From Microbotryum silenes-acaulis (lineage: Eukaryota; Basidiomycota; Microbotryomycetes; Microbotryales; Microbotryaceae), in assembly GCA_003665825.1 (NCBI GenBank), contig QPFY01000015.1, positions 744,001 to 808,000 of the forward strand: a stretch of 64,000 nucleotides of DNA. The letters are read 5' to 3'. A model generated the notes under the pieces. That model saw only the letters and a program-made list of their open reading frames with translations. It was not told the origin of the DNA and did no database searches. This document shows positions 1-11,287 of the stretch, in pieces. The translations under genes and the position numbers were made by a program. Every line of letters begins with the position of its first letter. The first letter of the stretch is position 1.

Positions 1-1641
1 TCTGCTCGACGGATATTGCCTGGCACCGCTTCCTGCAAGATGTCGGCCGGAAGGACTGGTAGTGACCGTATCAGCCTACGAGAACGCAATGCGAGCGCGA
101 AGTGAAGGCGCCTACTGGGATTGGCCATGAAGTCATCGGCTTCTCCGTTGGCTTCTTCATCCTCGCCCAAATTCCCTCTCAACCCTTCCACCAATTTCGC
201 ATACTCTTCTTCCAATTTTTCCTTGTCCGTTTCTTTCATCCTGCAGTATAGTTCTAGATCTATGAGAGAGTGTCCGGGGCGTGAACTTTCCGTGATCCAA
301 ACTTACTCTTTGATTTTTTCGTCCAGACTCTCGACACATTTCGCCGCGTTGTCCAAGATCGGCCGTGTGAGATCGATGGAGAGGGATTCGATGCAAACGT
401 TGTCTAGAAAGGAAAGGCCAAGGTGAACTCAACATTGACGCACAAACTGTCCACCGGTAAAGCGATCCGACTGACCGATGTTGTGTGCCTCGTCAAAAAC
501 GACAATCGAATCTTTGCTCATCTCTTTGGAAACCTGCTCGGCTACTTTGGGGTCCAACAAGTAGTGGAAAGAGTAGATTATGACGCTCGCGTGGACAAAC
601 TAAGCGAAAGGTAGATTGATCAGACAAGCAACAAATGAAGAAGGAATTCTAGAGAGCTCGACTGACCATTCGTCTGATCGCAAAGTAGGGACAGATGCCA
701 TACTTGATCCCATACGCCTTGACATCATCCAACGTATGTACCCCAAAGGGTATTAACCGATCCTGGTCCATTTCGCCCAGTTTCTGTCGTAGTCACAAAG
801 ATCGGTGATCAATGGCTGACCTCATCGCTGTCACTTCCTCCAAGCGAAGGGAAACGAACCTCGTGGAAATCGCACAACTCGACGCTCTCGGGATCCTTTT
901 CCCACTTTGCCTTGGCAGCCCCATTGGTCATGTCACGACACCTCGCATCGACGGCCTTTCCCTTCTTCTCCGATTTGACCGAGGGGTGAATGCACAGGTT
1001 CTTGCGCGAGGACAGACCGATGCCGAGGAAGTCGACGTCATCGATCCCGTACGCTTCTTTCCTGTGAACGAGAGGAAAGTCGCATTCAGAACTGTTGAGA
1101 GAACATCAACGTTCGGACCAGAGACAGTTTCTGAGGACGAACCTGTACTTCATCAGCCTTTTCAACTCGGCCAGAGCCTTTTCGATCTCGGGCACCGTTC
1201 GCGAGCAGTAGATCAGCTTGCGTTCGGGGCGACCCATCTTGCGTTCGTGCTGTAAAAAGAGCGGAAGAGTTCAAGAGGAATGCGTTGAGATGGTAGTTTG
1301 TGGGCCCGAACAAGCCCATGACTACAGACTGACGTATTGGTACGCGATAATCAGACTGAGCAGCGAGACGGTCTTGCCCGTTCCCGAGGGCATCTCGAGC
1401 ACACAATGCCCTTCGGCGTCGAGCGAGCGTTTGAGATCATGTACGTAGGCGTATTGCTCTAAGTTGGTACGAGTCGAGGGAGAGACGCATGCGAGGTGTA
1501 GACGGACGGGGTGAACAGCGATCAGTTGAACAGCTCAGGAGAGGATCCCACGCCTGCTGCGGCACAGAGGAGGGGTGACTGACCAGGGTACATCTTGTCG
1601 TAAGGAAAGATGAACTCCATGGCATCCATGAAGAACCTCAT
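1..1641 (-). CDS. RAD3: TFIIH DNA helicase XPD/Rad3, 5' part (runs off the left edge)
   Basis: Superfamily 2 5'-3' DNA helicase of TFIIH, needed for nucleotide excision repair and RNA polymerase II transcription. The start codon at 1641 opens [19 protein letters not shown], matching the XPD N-terminus. Next come the Walker A segment [16 protein letters not shown] near 1360-1400, then [19 protein letters not shown]. The four iron-sulfur cysteines follow in order: NLCIHP (about 990), ARCRD (about 940), ELCDFHE (about 870) and YGICPYF (about 690). The DEAH box lies in [12 protein letters not shown] near 490-510. The last readable residues, [12 protein letters not shown], match the fungal Rad3 segment just downstream of the DEAH box. 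At least five short GT-AG introns interrupt the frame. The remaining C-terminal half, with helicase domain 2, is outside the window. Family assignment is very secure from these motifs; individual exon ends are approximate. Confidence 0.95.
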
Positions 1642-2016
1642 GCTGGGCTACGGTCACCCCTTTGGAGCTGGAACTTGGACGAAGGCCTCGAGGTGGAGCT
1701 TGAGCCGGCTCTGCATGATCGATCGCGAATGACTAGTGACGCGTCGACCGCTTCAATGTGGTTCAATGTTTCGCACCCGACTCGAGTCAGCGGGCTGAAA
1801 CTACTCGGCCGGGTGTTTATGTTATAAAAGGCAGTCCATTCTGGCTTGCTCGTAGCATTCTCAATGGTAATCATACCACCCAGAAAGTCTGCCACACCAT
1901 ATGATGCTCGCCGTTTACTTCTTGTTCCCACATCTAAAAGTCGGCAGTGCTACCTGCGCGACTCTCTCAGTGAGGATGGTCCACGAGTGGTAACCGTCAC
2001 ATCGCTATGCTCTGTT

Positions 2017-4579
2017 TCACGTCAGAATGCTACTGAGAGGTACGTCATAATCTGCCTCGGCCCAGTACGGCAGTGGGGAACTGTAATCCCATTCTGTCGT
2101 CCGATCTGCACCAGTCCAGTCAGTCAAAGGGTCAGTTTGCTCGCTTCGGATCCCGCATAGCTTGGGTAGCGCACACTCACATCGTAGCGCATGCAACCAA
2201 ATGAACAATTGCTCAGGTCGAGGGTCCGGAACCAAAGGCGTGAAGCAGTCACGGCAGAACGTCGGATCCTTCTCGACCCACTTTGACATAGCTTCAACGT
2301 CATCCGTGAACTGTCCCTCGCCCTCCTCAGCCTCGGCCTTCGAGTGTGCAACGTCCAACATGGCCCTCTCGGCATTCCCAATACACCCATGATCCTCGGC
2401 ACCCAAACGAGCCAATTTGAGACCGCGCAGATCTCTCGAACGAGCCCACCCGTCCGCTTCATCCTTGACGTCCCGCAGGGCTAGGATCGCCGTCCGTGCT
2501 GCGGGGGTGATGCTCGGATCATGCGGTTTGCGATCGAGGTCGACCCCTTCGTCATCGAGATCCTTCTCGGCCTTGTTTGGCTCGTTTTCTGTCTTGGCCT
2601 TCTCTTCCTCCTTCGATCTCTCGTCGCCTGTAGCATTGGTGTGTGGCCGGCTATGGTCGTCCAAACTCATCGCGGCCGCTATCGAGGAAAGGTTTAAGCT
2701 CTTTTGTTGCGCGCTCCTCATTAGCTTGTCCCCTCTGTCCCTCCTCTCTTGTCGATCCACATCACCTCCACCTCGTTCCTCCCCTCCAAACGAACCGCCC
2801 TTGACGTACTGCTCACGCTGTTCAGTCGACAAGGGAAACACGCCACCTTTTCCGCCACTCGTTCCCCACGCTGCCGAGTTTTGATAGATGGGATCATTCG
2901 CGATGGGGAACCCGAGGAATTGCAAGTGAACGCGAATTTGGTGCGACCGTCCTGTGATGGGACGGCAATGTACGGCCGAGGTGTTGCTCTTTGCGTCGTA
3001 GCTGAGGCGCGTGAAAATGGTCTGGGCGGACTGCTCGCGAGAGACTTGGATGTTAGATCCGCATGACGACGCAGAGGGGAGCAGAAGCGGCGTACTCGAC
3101 CTTCAGGGTGAACGACGTTGATCCCGATCTGACGATCGATCGTCATCAGGGGCTCGTCACATGTCAATTCCTCTCTGGTGGCGAACAAACAGCGATCTTG
3201 AGCTGCTGGTCGCCGGTTCAAGAGCGGCTCCCCTAATGATGGACGTACTCTGGAAACTTGCCCACACATCGAGCGACATATTCCTTATGCACCGTACCCC
3301 CATCACGTCGTTGGCCACCGAACCATGCTCCGAGTTTCTTGGATGCATCGACAGTCAGTGCACATATCATGACGCCCGAGGTCAGCCGATCCAATCGATT
3401 TGAAGCTGCGCACGGTAGCGGGGGACAAGTCAGGGCCACAGATTCGACGATCGAGGACACATTCAATGAGAACATGGACTTGCTATGCACGAGAGGTAGG
3501 TCGTAATCATGCTTGAGGATCGATAAGAGGGTGTTGAAGTGGTACCTCCCTGTCGAATGAACCTACAGATTCGCAAAGAGGATGCCATTCTCGGGTCAGT
3601 TTGAACGGGCATGGAAGGTTTAATGATGGAAGGAGCCACTGACAGGCATGGACCCTGGCTTCTCGACAACCAACGTTTCTCCGTCATTGCCTGGTAAACG
3701 ACCGTCGTAGATGATTCGTATGGGCCCTGCGACAACGGGAGGTTCGTGTCTGTGTGGTGGGAGGCCGCCAGGTGAGATGAGTGATCTGAGCCCCGATAGC
3801 AGGGGGTTAACACTAGAACGGACCGATGGACGACGTTGGAGATCATGTCCCCGTTCTTGAGGATATATTCGGGGGTCGTCCGTTCGTTGTTGACGATGAT
3901 GGCACCTGAAATGAGAGTAGTCTTGGGTGTGAGTTCCTTCTGGGTCAAATTCTTCCGATTTCAATTCGAGACTGACCCGTTTCTATGGACCAGATCTATG
4001 GGGAAGCGGTAGGCAATGAGATCACTATGCGATAGGGTAAATCTTTCATAAATGGACGAACATAGTATTCGTGACTGCGGTCTCTAATCCAATCACCTAG
4101 GTCGCGACGGTCAGTAGGTGTATTGTGACGGGAGGTCAGGACAAACAGAGTGTCTCTTCTACGGGGGGGAAGTGCCAACCTGAATTCACTGTAGCTGTTG
4201 AAAGTAAGGGAGCGTCTCGATCAGTTGGCCGCTCGTCCCGCGGAGCTCGTGGTAACAGGGGTCTGCTGGGCAGCTGGCTCAGCCGTCTCAGCCGTCTCAG
4301 CCGTCTCAGCTCTTGAGGGACTCACACATCGATCAAGGACCTGTTCTGCCAGCGCTGCTTGGCGTAGGCATTGAAGGCGTACCAATACGGTCGGACCTTG
4401 CGCAGACCTTGGTCGGTGTAGTACTGTGGCCGCGGCGGGGGTATGGCAAAGATGCCCGATGGTTCTGGGAGCGTGTGCCGGGATATGGGCTTCTTGCGCA
4501 TAGGCCTGTCGCGGACTGGTGTTGTTGTTGTTGTTGTTGCTGTTGCTGTTGCTACATCGTCCTGCGTGAGGCTTTCCAT
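2017..4579 (-). CDS. RNA pseudouridine synthase, RluA family (PUS8/PUS9/RIB2 type)
   Basis: Isomerises uridine to pseudouridine in RNA; the PUS8/PUS9 clade modifies position 32 of cytoplasmic or mitochondrial tRNA. Exon 1 reads [17 protein letters not shown]...[12 protein letters not shown]. Splicing gives [18 protein letters not shown]. An S4-like segment, [20 protein letters not shown], follows. The catalytic motif is [12 protein letters not shown] near 3390-3420, followed by [14 protein letters not shown] and the closing motif [24 protein letters not shown] near 2880-2940. A CxxC pair (FCRDCF) precedes [10 protein letters not shown] near the C-terminus, as in this clade. A GT-AG intron near 2110-2180 restores the Y of LHALRY and leads to the stop at 2017. 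Exon 1 carries a CAG/CAA-rich run (about 4520-4555) coding Thr/Ala. Which PUS paralogue this is, and whether it acts in cytosol or mitochondria, cannot be decided here. Confidence 0.9.
4279..4310. repeat. 9-bp tandem repeat in PUS intron 1
   Basis: About three and a half copies of CTCAGCCGT lie just inside the first intron of the pseudouridine synthase gene, next to its GTGAGT donor. It is a non-coding minisatellite with no visible function. Confidence 0.7.
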
Positions 4580-4927
4580 TATGTGGGAGAGTGAGTGCGG
4601 TGTTGGGGTGCAGAGCCGAGAGAACGGAAGGATGAGCGATCGACTCGACTCGCTGCGGAGTGGGACGGCGGCGAGTTGCGGCCTGTTGAGGCCTGTTGCG
4701 GCGAGTGGCCCACTAGTGGCCCGGCGGCTGGCGCGCTTGTGTGGTCCCGTGCAAGTTTATTTATTTATTTGATAGACTTCATTAACAGCATAATTATATT
4801 AATACGAAGAAATCTTCGGAAAAGTCGGAGGGAATGCTGTTACGCACACTGGCAGAAGCCAGTAGTGTAGGACTCATTGACCCTGAACCAGGATCAACCA
4901 TACCCACTAAAAACCCCCTTTGGTGGC

Positions 4928-6502
4928 TTACAGAGACACTAGGCGACCCTTGGACTCCTGAATAGAGGCTCGAAGCCCCTCGAAGTCCGTTTCGGCGATC
5001 GGTTCCAAACGATCCGACGAGAATCGGCGACGGCGACAGAGCTTCCAGATCGAGTGAAAGAAGAGGACTCGTAGTTCGACAAGTCGACGTTCCGAGCGAG
5101 ACACGACCGGACATACAAAGTCCACAAAGACTGGGTGGGGGTTCGGGGACAGAGCAGACCAGAGACGCCGGGCAAATGGGCAGCCGACCGCGAGGTGGGC
5201 CAGGCACTCGGGTGCTTCCGAGAGGCACATCACACAGGAGGCAGATCGATTGTTGGGGTGAAAGCTGGTTGGGGAGGCGACTTGGCTGCCCGGATGGAGG
5301 GACCCCAGGGAGAGAAGGTGGCCGGTATCCTCGGCGTCCGAGTGAACCCGGCGAACCTTGCGCAAAGCCTTCCACCAAGCGTTCCAACGTTGCTCAGGCA
5401 GATCGAATATCTTCTGGTGTCCCTTGGGGAAGATAGGAGGGAAAGTGAAGACTTGGTGGCGTTTGGACGCGTTCACGAACGAAGACGGCGTCATCACCTC
5501 GCCATCGGGCCCTCGAAAAAGCGTCGGGTTTACCGAGAGTTGTATTCCGTGGCCCGCTGGGAAGTAGAGTACGTGCGTCGCCCATTGCTCGAGGTTCTGG
5601 CTCTTGGAGAGTTCCGGGGGATTGAGCGTGGTCACCGACGCCCAGGCTTCGAAGTATCGGACCCAACGTGCAGGAAGAAGTTTTCTCGTCTTTCTCACCG
5701 CATGGTCCCACTTAGGGGGAGGATGGCAAAAGTATGCCCACCAGATCCAGATCCAAGGGCGACGATGCTGGTTGGGGGCCGGTCTGGACAAGGTGAAAGG
5801 GATTGGTTGGTTCGGTGCCTGGAGGCGAATGCGGATGTCGAAGAGGTGGCGTGTGAAGCAGCCGTCCGGGGCCCGGAGCTGGAAGACCCACTTCGCGTGA
5901 TCGATCGCTAGACGCCGAGGCAGATCAATCAAGCCGAAGCCGCCGTGATCGAGAGGGGTGCAGAGGCGCGACCGGGAGACCTTCGGACGTCGCTGAGTAC
6001 CATCCGAAGCTCGACCGTGAATGGCGAGCATGGCGGCCTCCTCGATCTCCTTGACAACGCTCTTGGGGGCGGGGAGGAATCGGCTGTAGTACAGGATCTT
6101 TGTGTAGCAGTAGATGTTGATGATCGAACACTTGGCTGCATATGGAAGATCGTACATCGGAATTGAGCGTATCCGAGCGATGGTCGAGGCCTTGACATCT
6201 TCCCAGCCCGCATCCTCGGCGATCTCCACCCCGACCTGAATACCAAGGTAGCGAAACTGCGAATCGCTGAGACGCCAGGTCCCAAGATCTGGGGCGATCG
6301 GCCGATCCCGAAAAGCTCCGAGGGGGTAGAGGAAAGATTTGGCGTTGCTGAGCTTGCTGGCACTTGCCCGTTCGTAAAGCTCGATCGCCCGATTGAGGTG
6401 GTCGAGGTCCGAGAGGTTGTGGAGTGCGCAGCAAGCGTCGTCGGCAAAGAGGAGTTCTTGAATGTTTTGGAGGCCCGCAATCTCGATGCCCTTGACTCTC
6501 AA
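4928..6502 (-). pseudogene. LINE ORF2, RT catalytic part and C-terminal domain
   Basis: The second half of ORF2 lies in a different frame from the endonuclease half because of the 140-bp insertion upstream. The homologous sequence actually resumes at about 6560 with NPLAPSLFVLAIEGFACQIR, before the first methionine of this frame. The catalytic motif ELLFADDACC (F-A-D-D box) is intact. The thumb and connection regions follow. A C-terminal zinc motif, CVMCLSEAPECLAHLAVGC, lies about 100 residues before the stop at 4928. The last residues, LRASIQESKGRLVSL, are shared with the tails captured at 35.5 and 58.5 kb. No RNase H domain is visible. Confidence 0.88.
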
Positions 6503-8184
6503 TCGAATCTGACAGGCAAAACCCTCGATCGCCAGAACGAAGAGAGACGGAGCCAGAGGATTGTTGAGTTGACACGTGAGGAGTACACTCTGTAGGCTAC
6601 ATGAGCGCGAGCGCGCGCGGGCTTTCTCTTAGCTTCCTTCTGATTTGAGCGTTCTAACGTATTGAACCACCTCGAATCAGACGCCGAGATTCTAGAAGGA
6701 TCACCTTGCCGAACGCCCGACAGGATGTCGAAAGCGGCAGAGAGCCAACCGTTGAGGAAGATCGAGGCGGATTGGTTGGTGTAGGTCGCTCGGTACCATT
6801 GGCGGGCTTTGGGGCCGAGGCCAACGGCGCAGAGGAACGCCTCTTGAGCCTTTGTCATCTCCTCCAACGGGTACGCTTCCTCGAGCTCGAGTGAGTCCGC
6901 GGGGGAGAGGCGAGTTGAAGCGAGGCCGTCGATGATCGCCTTCAGAGCCGCGTCATCGATGGGGCGGTCCTCATAGACCCGCTCGAAGTAGTCGCTGGCC
7001 GCTCCAAGCATCGAATCAGGGTCGGAATGAACAACATCGTTGACCGTGAGCGAAGGGATGAGGTCGGATGCTCGCACTTTGCGCAGGCGGATGAAGATGG
7101 AAGAGGGACCCGCCAGAGATGGGTCGAGGCGGGACCGCAGCGCCGCGCCGTAGCGCGAGTGGTCAGCCCTCTCTTGCTCCGAGCCTCCACGTCGGAACCG
7201 AGCGAACGTCCGGGCCAGAGCCTGCAGCTCGGGCAGCAGGCGGTGTTTGGTGGACGTCCAAGCTGCTGGTGGATCGTTGGGCGTCTGTAGGAGGGCTTCG
7301 TTGTACAGGGTGCGGACAATGGAAGTGAGGTACTCGCAGGTCGCGTCGCCCTCGATCACGTGCAAACCCAACTTGAATTTGCCCGGACCGATGTCGATTG
7401 CGCCCGGCATTTGGAACCGTGCCACAACCATTGAGTGCGTCGATTTGAGGACAGGAGCCCAAATTTTGTGATCATGGAAGAGGTCGACCCAATCAGGCGA
7501 AACATAGATGCGGTCAAGGCGACGGCATGTGCCGGGCGCTGAGCGATTCGTCGTGGCTCGTCCTTTGGGATGGTGGAGCCGATAGGCGTCGAAAAGATTG
7601 TTGGCCGTGGCAAGGTCGCGCATCTCCTGACCCCCATAATTCGATCCGTTTTGGTTCTCCGAATCGAGGGGTTGGGACTCAACACAATTCCAGTCCCCCC
7701 CGACTAGGAGCGCAGGCGGCGAGGGTTCGTCACGCACGACTTGTCGGAGGGCGGTGCTGAGATGTGAGAGGAAGCGCTTTTTGTCTGGCTTGTCGGAGGA
7801 AGACGCGTATATTGATACAACCCGGACCTTTGAATCACCCACACGAAAGGTGGCGTCGGTGACTCGGTCCGGGAAAGAAAAAGAGGCACGAAGAGTGTTG
7901 GGAGGCGACTCGGGATCAATAGTAATGACCACGGAGTCGCTCTTCCAGAGTATGGCAGTGTTGTTGAAAGGAGTGAAGAGAGCGGAGAGCTTTAAGTCTT
8001 GGCACTCCTGAGTCCACTGGGCCACCCTTTCGGGGGAAGGTCGGCCAGTTTCGCTCAGGAGAAAGACGTCGGCGTTATGGGAGCGGAGATTGGAGAAAAG
8101 AGAGGCACGCTTACGGTCTTCATTGATTGACTGCACGTTGGCAGCAACAAAAGACACGTTTGGGATCTTAGTTGTGCTCATCAT
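6499..8184 (-). pseudogene. LINE ORF2, endonuclease and start of RT (frame broken)
   Basis: The N-terminal part of ORF2 begins MMSTTKIPNVSFVAANVQSI. An apurinic-type endonuclease is recognisable: the Asn in AANVQS, the Glu in LLSETGRP, GGDWNCVE, LDRIYVSPDW and STHSMVV, in the usual order over residues 10-260. It would nick target DNA for priming. After PLEEMTKA the sequence jumps straight to QEAFLCAVGLGPKARQWY. About 200 residues normally found there, with the RT fingers and first palm aspartate, are missing. The RT resumes through LSGVRQGD. A 140-bp insertion bounded by the direct repeat ATCCT then shifts the frame and ends this half. The copy cannot make active reverse transcriptase. Confidence 0.88.
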
Positions 8185-9604
8185 CTTGATCCATAGCGTC
8201 TTCCACGTCCTTGGGAGGTGCTTCTTGGTCTTTGGCTACTTCGTCGGCTTCGGCGTCGGCGTCGGCGTCATCGGGTCGGGCTTTGGGCGCGGCTGAGGGC
8301 AACGGCGTGGGCGAAGAGGGCTCGGGGGTCGGCTCGGAGGCTTCGAGGGCAGGCGCAGTGGGAGGCGCTTCACGAGTGGCTGGCGTGGAGAGGGCGGCAA
8401 TCGACTTGGATCGAGTTATGATCGACTTTGGCGTGGCCGGAGGAGGGCTTGGGGATGGAGAGGTGGTCTCTGAGCTGGGGGACTCGGAGGATTTTTCAAC
8501 GAGGGAAGAGGCAGTTCCCTGGTTGGAGGCAGGCTGGGGGGCAGTTTGAGTGGCAGTATTGGAAAGGAAATTGAAGGAGAACTCGGGGCGGGCAGTCTTC
8601 GACAGAGATTCGGGCTGAGCCCTGTTGGACAGATCTTCAGTCTGGGTAGCCAGATCCTGTTCCACTCGACGTTTTTTGGTCGTGCGGTCGGGGGCGGAGG
8701 CCGCGGGGATCGACTTGGACCCGCGGGCGGTGGGGGCGGCGGTGGTAACGGTGGAGGCTTGCGGGGCACGTGACGTGGGGGGACCCTGGGGGCTCGACGC
8801 GTGACGGCCCGGGCAGTGCTGGGTGGCGTGCGAGGTGCTCGCGCAGGACTTGCACGCCGGGGCGACGGGGCAATCCTTACGGACGTGAGCCGCGGAACGG
8901 CAGAAGACGCAGTGGCGCATGCCACCGGTGATCCTCAGTGGGATTCGCTCAGTGACATCGTCACGAGCAATAGAAAGTGAGGCAGGGGGCAAAACATCTA
9001 CATCCTTGAGGGCAAGGATAAAGTCGTACACCCCAGAGATGTGTTTCGTCTTTCCAATGTATTGGATGCGACGGCGGAGGACCGTGCCATAGGCAGCGAT
9101 CTGCTCATCGAATAGGCGGAGGCCCTCGGGGTCGGAGAAAAAGCCCGTAAGGGTGCATTGTACAACACCTCCTTTAGTAGAGCTGTACAGCTTCTCGACT
9201 TTGCACAGAGTCTTGCCAACAGTAAGGCCGTTGGCAACCAGGGTGTCGAGATCGGCAGCCTTGGGAAAGCGGAGGCTGCGCTGACCCTTGATGACGCATG
9301 GCATGGCGCCGGTAAGGGCAGTGTAGTGTTTGTCGAGCGCGAGGAGGACTTGCTCGACCGAGGTTGAGGGTGGGGTGTTGATGATGACACAGTTCTCGAT
9401 GTTGTGCATCAGGGGATGGGCGGCGAAGGCAGTCGAGGCGTTGGCGGTGGCGTTGCCGTGCTTCGCAGCGGAGCGGGCGCCGACCGCGGCGGAGTAAGAT
9501 TTGGTGGTGGTGGCGGGGGCTTGGCCGGGAGGATCGGGAGGGTCAGGGCGAAGAGGTGGTATAGCAGCAGGGCTGGCGTTGTTGGTGTTCGTGATGTTGT
9601 CCAT
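8168..9604 (-). CDS. LINE ORF1, gag-like nucleic-acid-binding protein
   Basis: A 478-residue open frame, the first of the LINE. It is Ala/Pro/Ser-rich at the N-terminus and has a central region resembling an RNA-binding fold. Two CCHC zinc knuckles follow near residues 227-262: CVFCRSAAHVRKDC and CKSCASTSHATQHC. The C-terminal third is low-complexity Ser/Pro/Thr, ending in an acidic Asp/Ala/Glu stretch. ORF1 proteins of this group bind element RNA in the ribonucleoprotein particle. The frame is intact over its whole length, unlike ORF2. Its last codons overlap the first codons of ORF2 by 17 bases (ATGATGAGCACAACTAA), which suggests coupled reinitiation for ORF2 translation. Confidence 0.88.
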   Translation of the reverse strand: MDNITNTNNASPAAIPPLRPDPPDPPGQAPATTTKSYSAAVGARSAAKHGNATANASTAFAAHPLMHNIENCVIINTPPSTSVEQVLLALDKHYTALTGAMPCVIKGQRSLRFPKAADLDTLVANGLTVGKTLCKVEKLYSSTKGGVVQCTLTGFFSDPEGLRLFDEQIAAYGTVLRRRIQYIGKTKHISGVYDFILALKDVDVLPPASLSIARDDVTERIPLRITGGMRHCVFCRSAAHVRKDCPVAPACKSCASTSHATQHCPGRHASSPQGPPTSRAPQASTVTTAAPTARGSKSIPAASAPDRTTKKRRVEQDLATQTEDLSNRAQPESLSKTARPEFSFNFLSNTATQTAPQPASNQGTASSLVEKSSESPSSETTSPSPSPPPATPKSIITRSKSIAALSTPATREAPPTAPALEASEPTPEPSSPTPLPSAAPKARPDDADADAEADEVAKDQEAPPKDVEDAMDQDDEHN

Positions 9605-9861
9605 GTTTTGTGAAAGATCCGTATTCGTTTTGGCTTAGGAGGGCTTCGTTGTACAGGCAAGTCACGAGAGCCACACGCGTCGCGATTAATCATTTCAGTA
9701 TCAACTAATCCAGTCGCGACTACTATAACTAATTCGGCACTCGGCTCGAACACGGTCAAACCGCTTGTGTCTCCCAGCCCTCTCTGAGCCGTCTGAGCCC
9801 CTGACAAAGTCCCACACAGCCCACGCACGGCACGACACGACACGACACGACACTACGCAAC

Positions 9862-11058
9862 ATGGCCAGCCTCTCGGGTCGGATAGCTTCGGACCAAGAA
9901 CCACTATACGATTCGATGAACACGCCAACGAACTCGAGCTTGACGCCCCACTCGAACACGAATGCCCCGCCGGCTGCCCCACCGGTGCTCACCTCTATCA
10001 GCTCGTCCCAGGCCGCCGCGCCGCTCAACGACTCCAACAACAACAACACCGGCGCGGCCTCGATTCTGTCCCAGTCCGCTCATCCGGGCGCACTCGTGTT
10101 TTTGTACTTATTCCGGTCCGCTGCGGTCGCGACCTACCTCTTCTGTGGCTTCGTCAGTAGCTCCTACGTGTTCTCGGTCAGTCCCCAGTCCCGCCGCCGC
10201 CGCCACATCCATGTCCAACCGTGCTTAAACGCATCACCATTCCTGGTCCCCCTTCTAGACCGTCCTCGTCGTCGTACTGCTCTCGCTCGACTTTTGGACC
10301 GTCAGGAACGTCTCGGGACGGCGATTGGTCGGGCTGCGCTTCTGGAGCCAGGTCGACGAGGACGGGACCGCCTTTTGGGTCTTTGAGAGCCGTAGTGTCA
10401 GTACTCTCCATAGAGGGGTCGACAGTCGGAAATCTCGTCTCGTGGCTGACTCCTATGTACGAATCCCACAGCCCGACCAAGTCGCCAACGTCATTGACGC
10501 GAAAATGTTCTGGATCGCGCTCTACACCGTAAGCCAACTTTAAGGGCTCCGAGAGGAACGGGGTGGAACCGGTACAAACCTCGACAGGCAAGCTCACTGA
10601 CGACCAGTAACCTCACGAGCAGTTCCCCGTCATCTGGATCGCGCTCTTCTTTGTCGGACTGCTCAAATTCAACCTCTCCTTCTTGCCCATCGTCGCGCTG
10701 GCCTTGGTCTTCAACCTCACCAATGCCGTAGGGTACACATACGGTGAATCAGCTACCTAGCTTCCATCTATTCAAATGGATCAAATGGACAGCATCCACT
10801 AACCACTGAGATCGCGTACCCCTGAAACCCTCTCCATCCCTTCGTTCGGCAGCTGTAAGCTTTGTGGCAATGTTCCCCTTCGGCCCACCAACCGCTCACT
10901 GACCTCACATTCTCACCTTCGACATTTAGGACCGAGACGCAAAACGCCGATGGGCTACCGGGGTCGGCATGTCGGGCCTATTGGGATCCGTCGGTGGGCT
11001 GGGAGGGTCGATGGTCACTGGCTTGGCTTCGAATGCCTTCTCGAGGCTTTTCAAGTGA
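9862..11058 (+). CDS. TVP23: Golgi membrane protein Tvp23
   Basis: A late-Golgi/TGN multispan protein of the TVP23 (DUF846) family, thought to act in vesicle trafficking with YIP-family proteins. The first exon starts [18 protein letters not shown] with a polar Asn/Ser/Ala-rich leader, then the first hydrophobic span [20 protein letters not shown]. The second exon carries the family hallmark [21 protein letters not shown] followed by FWVFESR. Later exons give [32 protein letters not shown] and [18 protein letters not shown]. The final exon reads [17 protein letters not shown] to the stop at 11056-11058. The 5' leader just upstream (9826-9858) is a short ACGAC tandem run. The gene converges on GCN1 with 229 bp between stops. 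Confidence 0.93.
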
Positions 11059-11287
11059 ACAACGGTCATGGGGCTGGAAACATTCCTTGACTTTGACGAA
11101 TACGTCTTAGATTGCCACGATCACGATCTCCGAGCCTTCTTAATCTCTTGTTGGGGGGACCCTCGCATTACTAGAAAGAGAAGAGAGATTAGGAACGAGG
11201 CCATTCTTTCTTTTTGGATTGCTTCATCAGACGACAGGGAAGTCTCAACATGAAGATCCTACGACATCGTCTCGCCTTTTTCTGTTC

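Larger units (their letters stand above)
4755..9657 (-). mobile_element. Tad1-like non-LTR retrotransposon (LINE), internally damaged
   Basis: A minus-strand LINE with two overlapping open frames. ORF1 is a gag-like protein with zinc knuckles. ORF2 holds an APE-type endonuclease, a reverse transcriptase and a C-terminal zinc motif. The 3' end is a TTTA-type simple tail (4755-4770 on the plus strand), typical of target-primed integration. No target site duplication could be recognised. The 5' end lies at or just beyond 9657, where a 22-bp sequence repeats an ORF2 segment (7288-7309). ORF2 has lost the first part of its RT and has a 140-bp insertion, so this copy is not autonomous. Related 3' tails occur at about 35462 and 58448. 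The Tad1 clade is inferred from the CCHC ORF1, the endonuclease and the final CCHC-like motif. Confidence 0.9.

Noticed and set aside
812..1255. Plus-strand frame opposite RAD3
   Set aside because: Antisense to the iron-sulfur cluster region of XPD.
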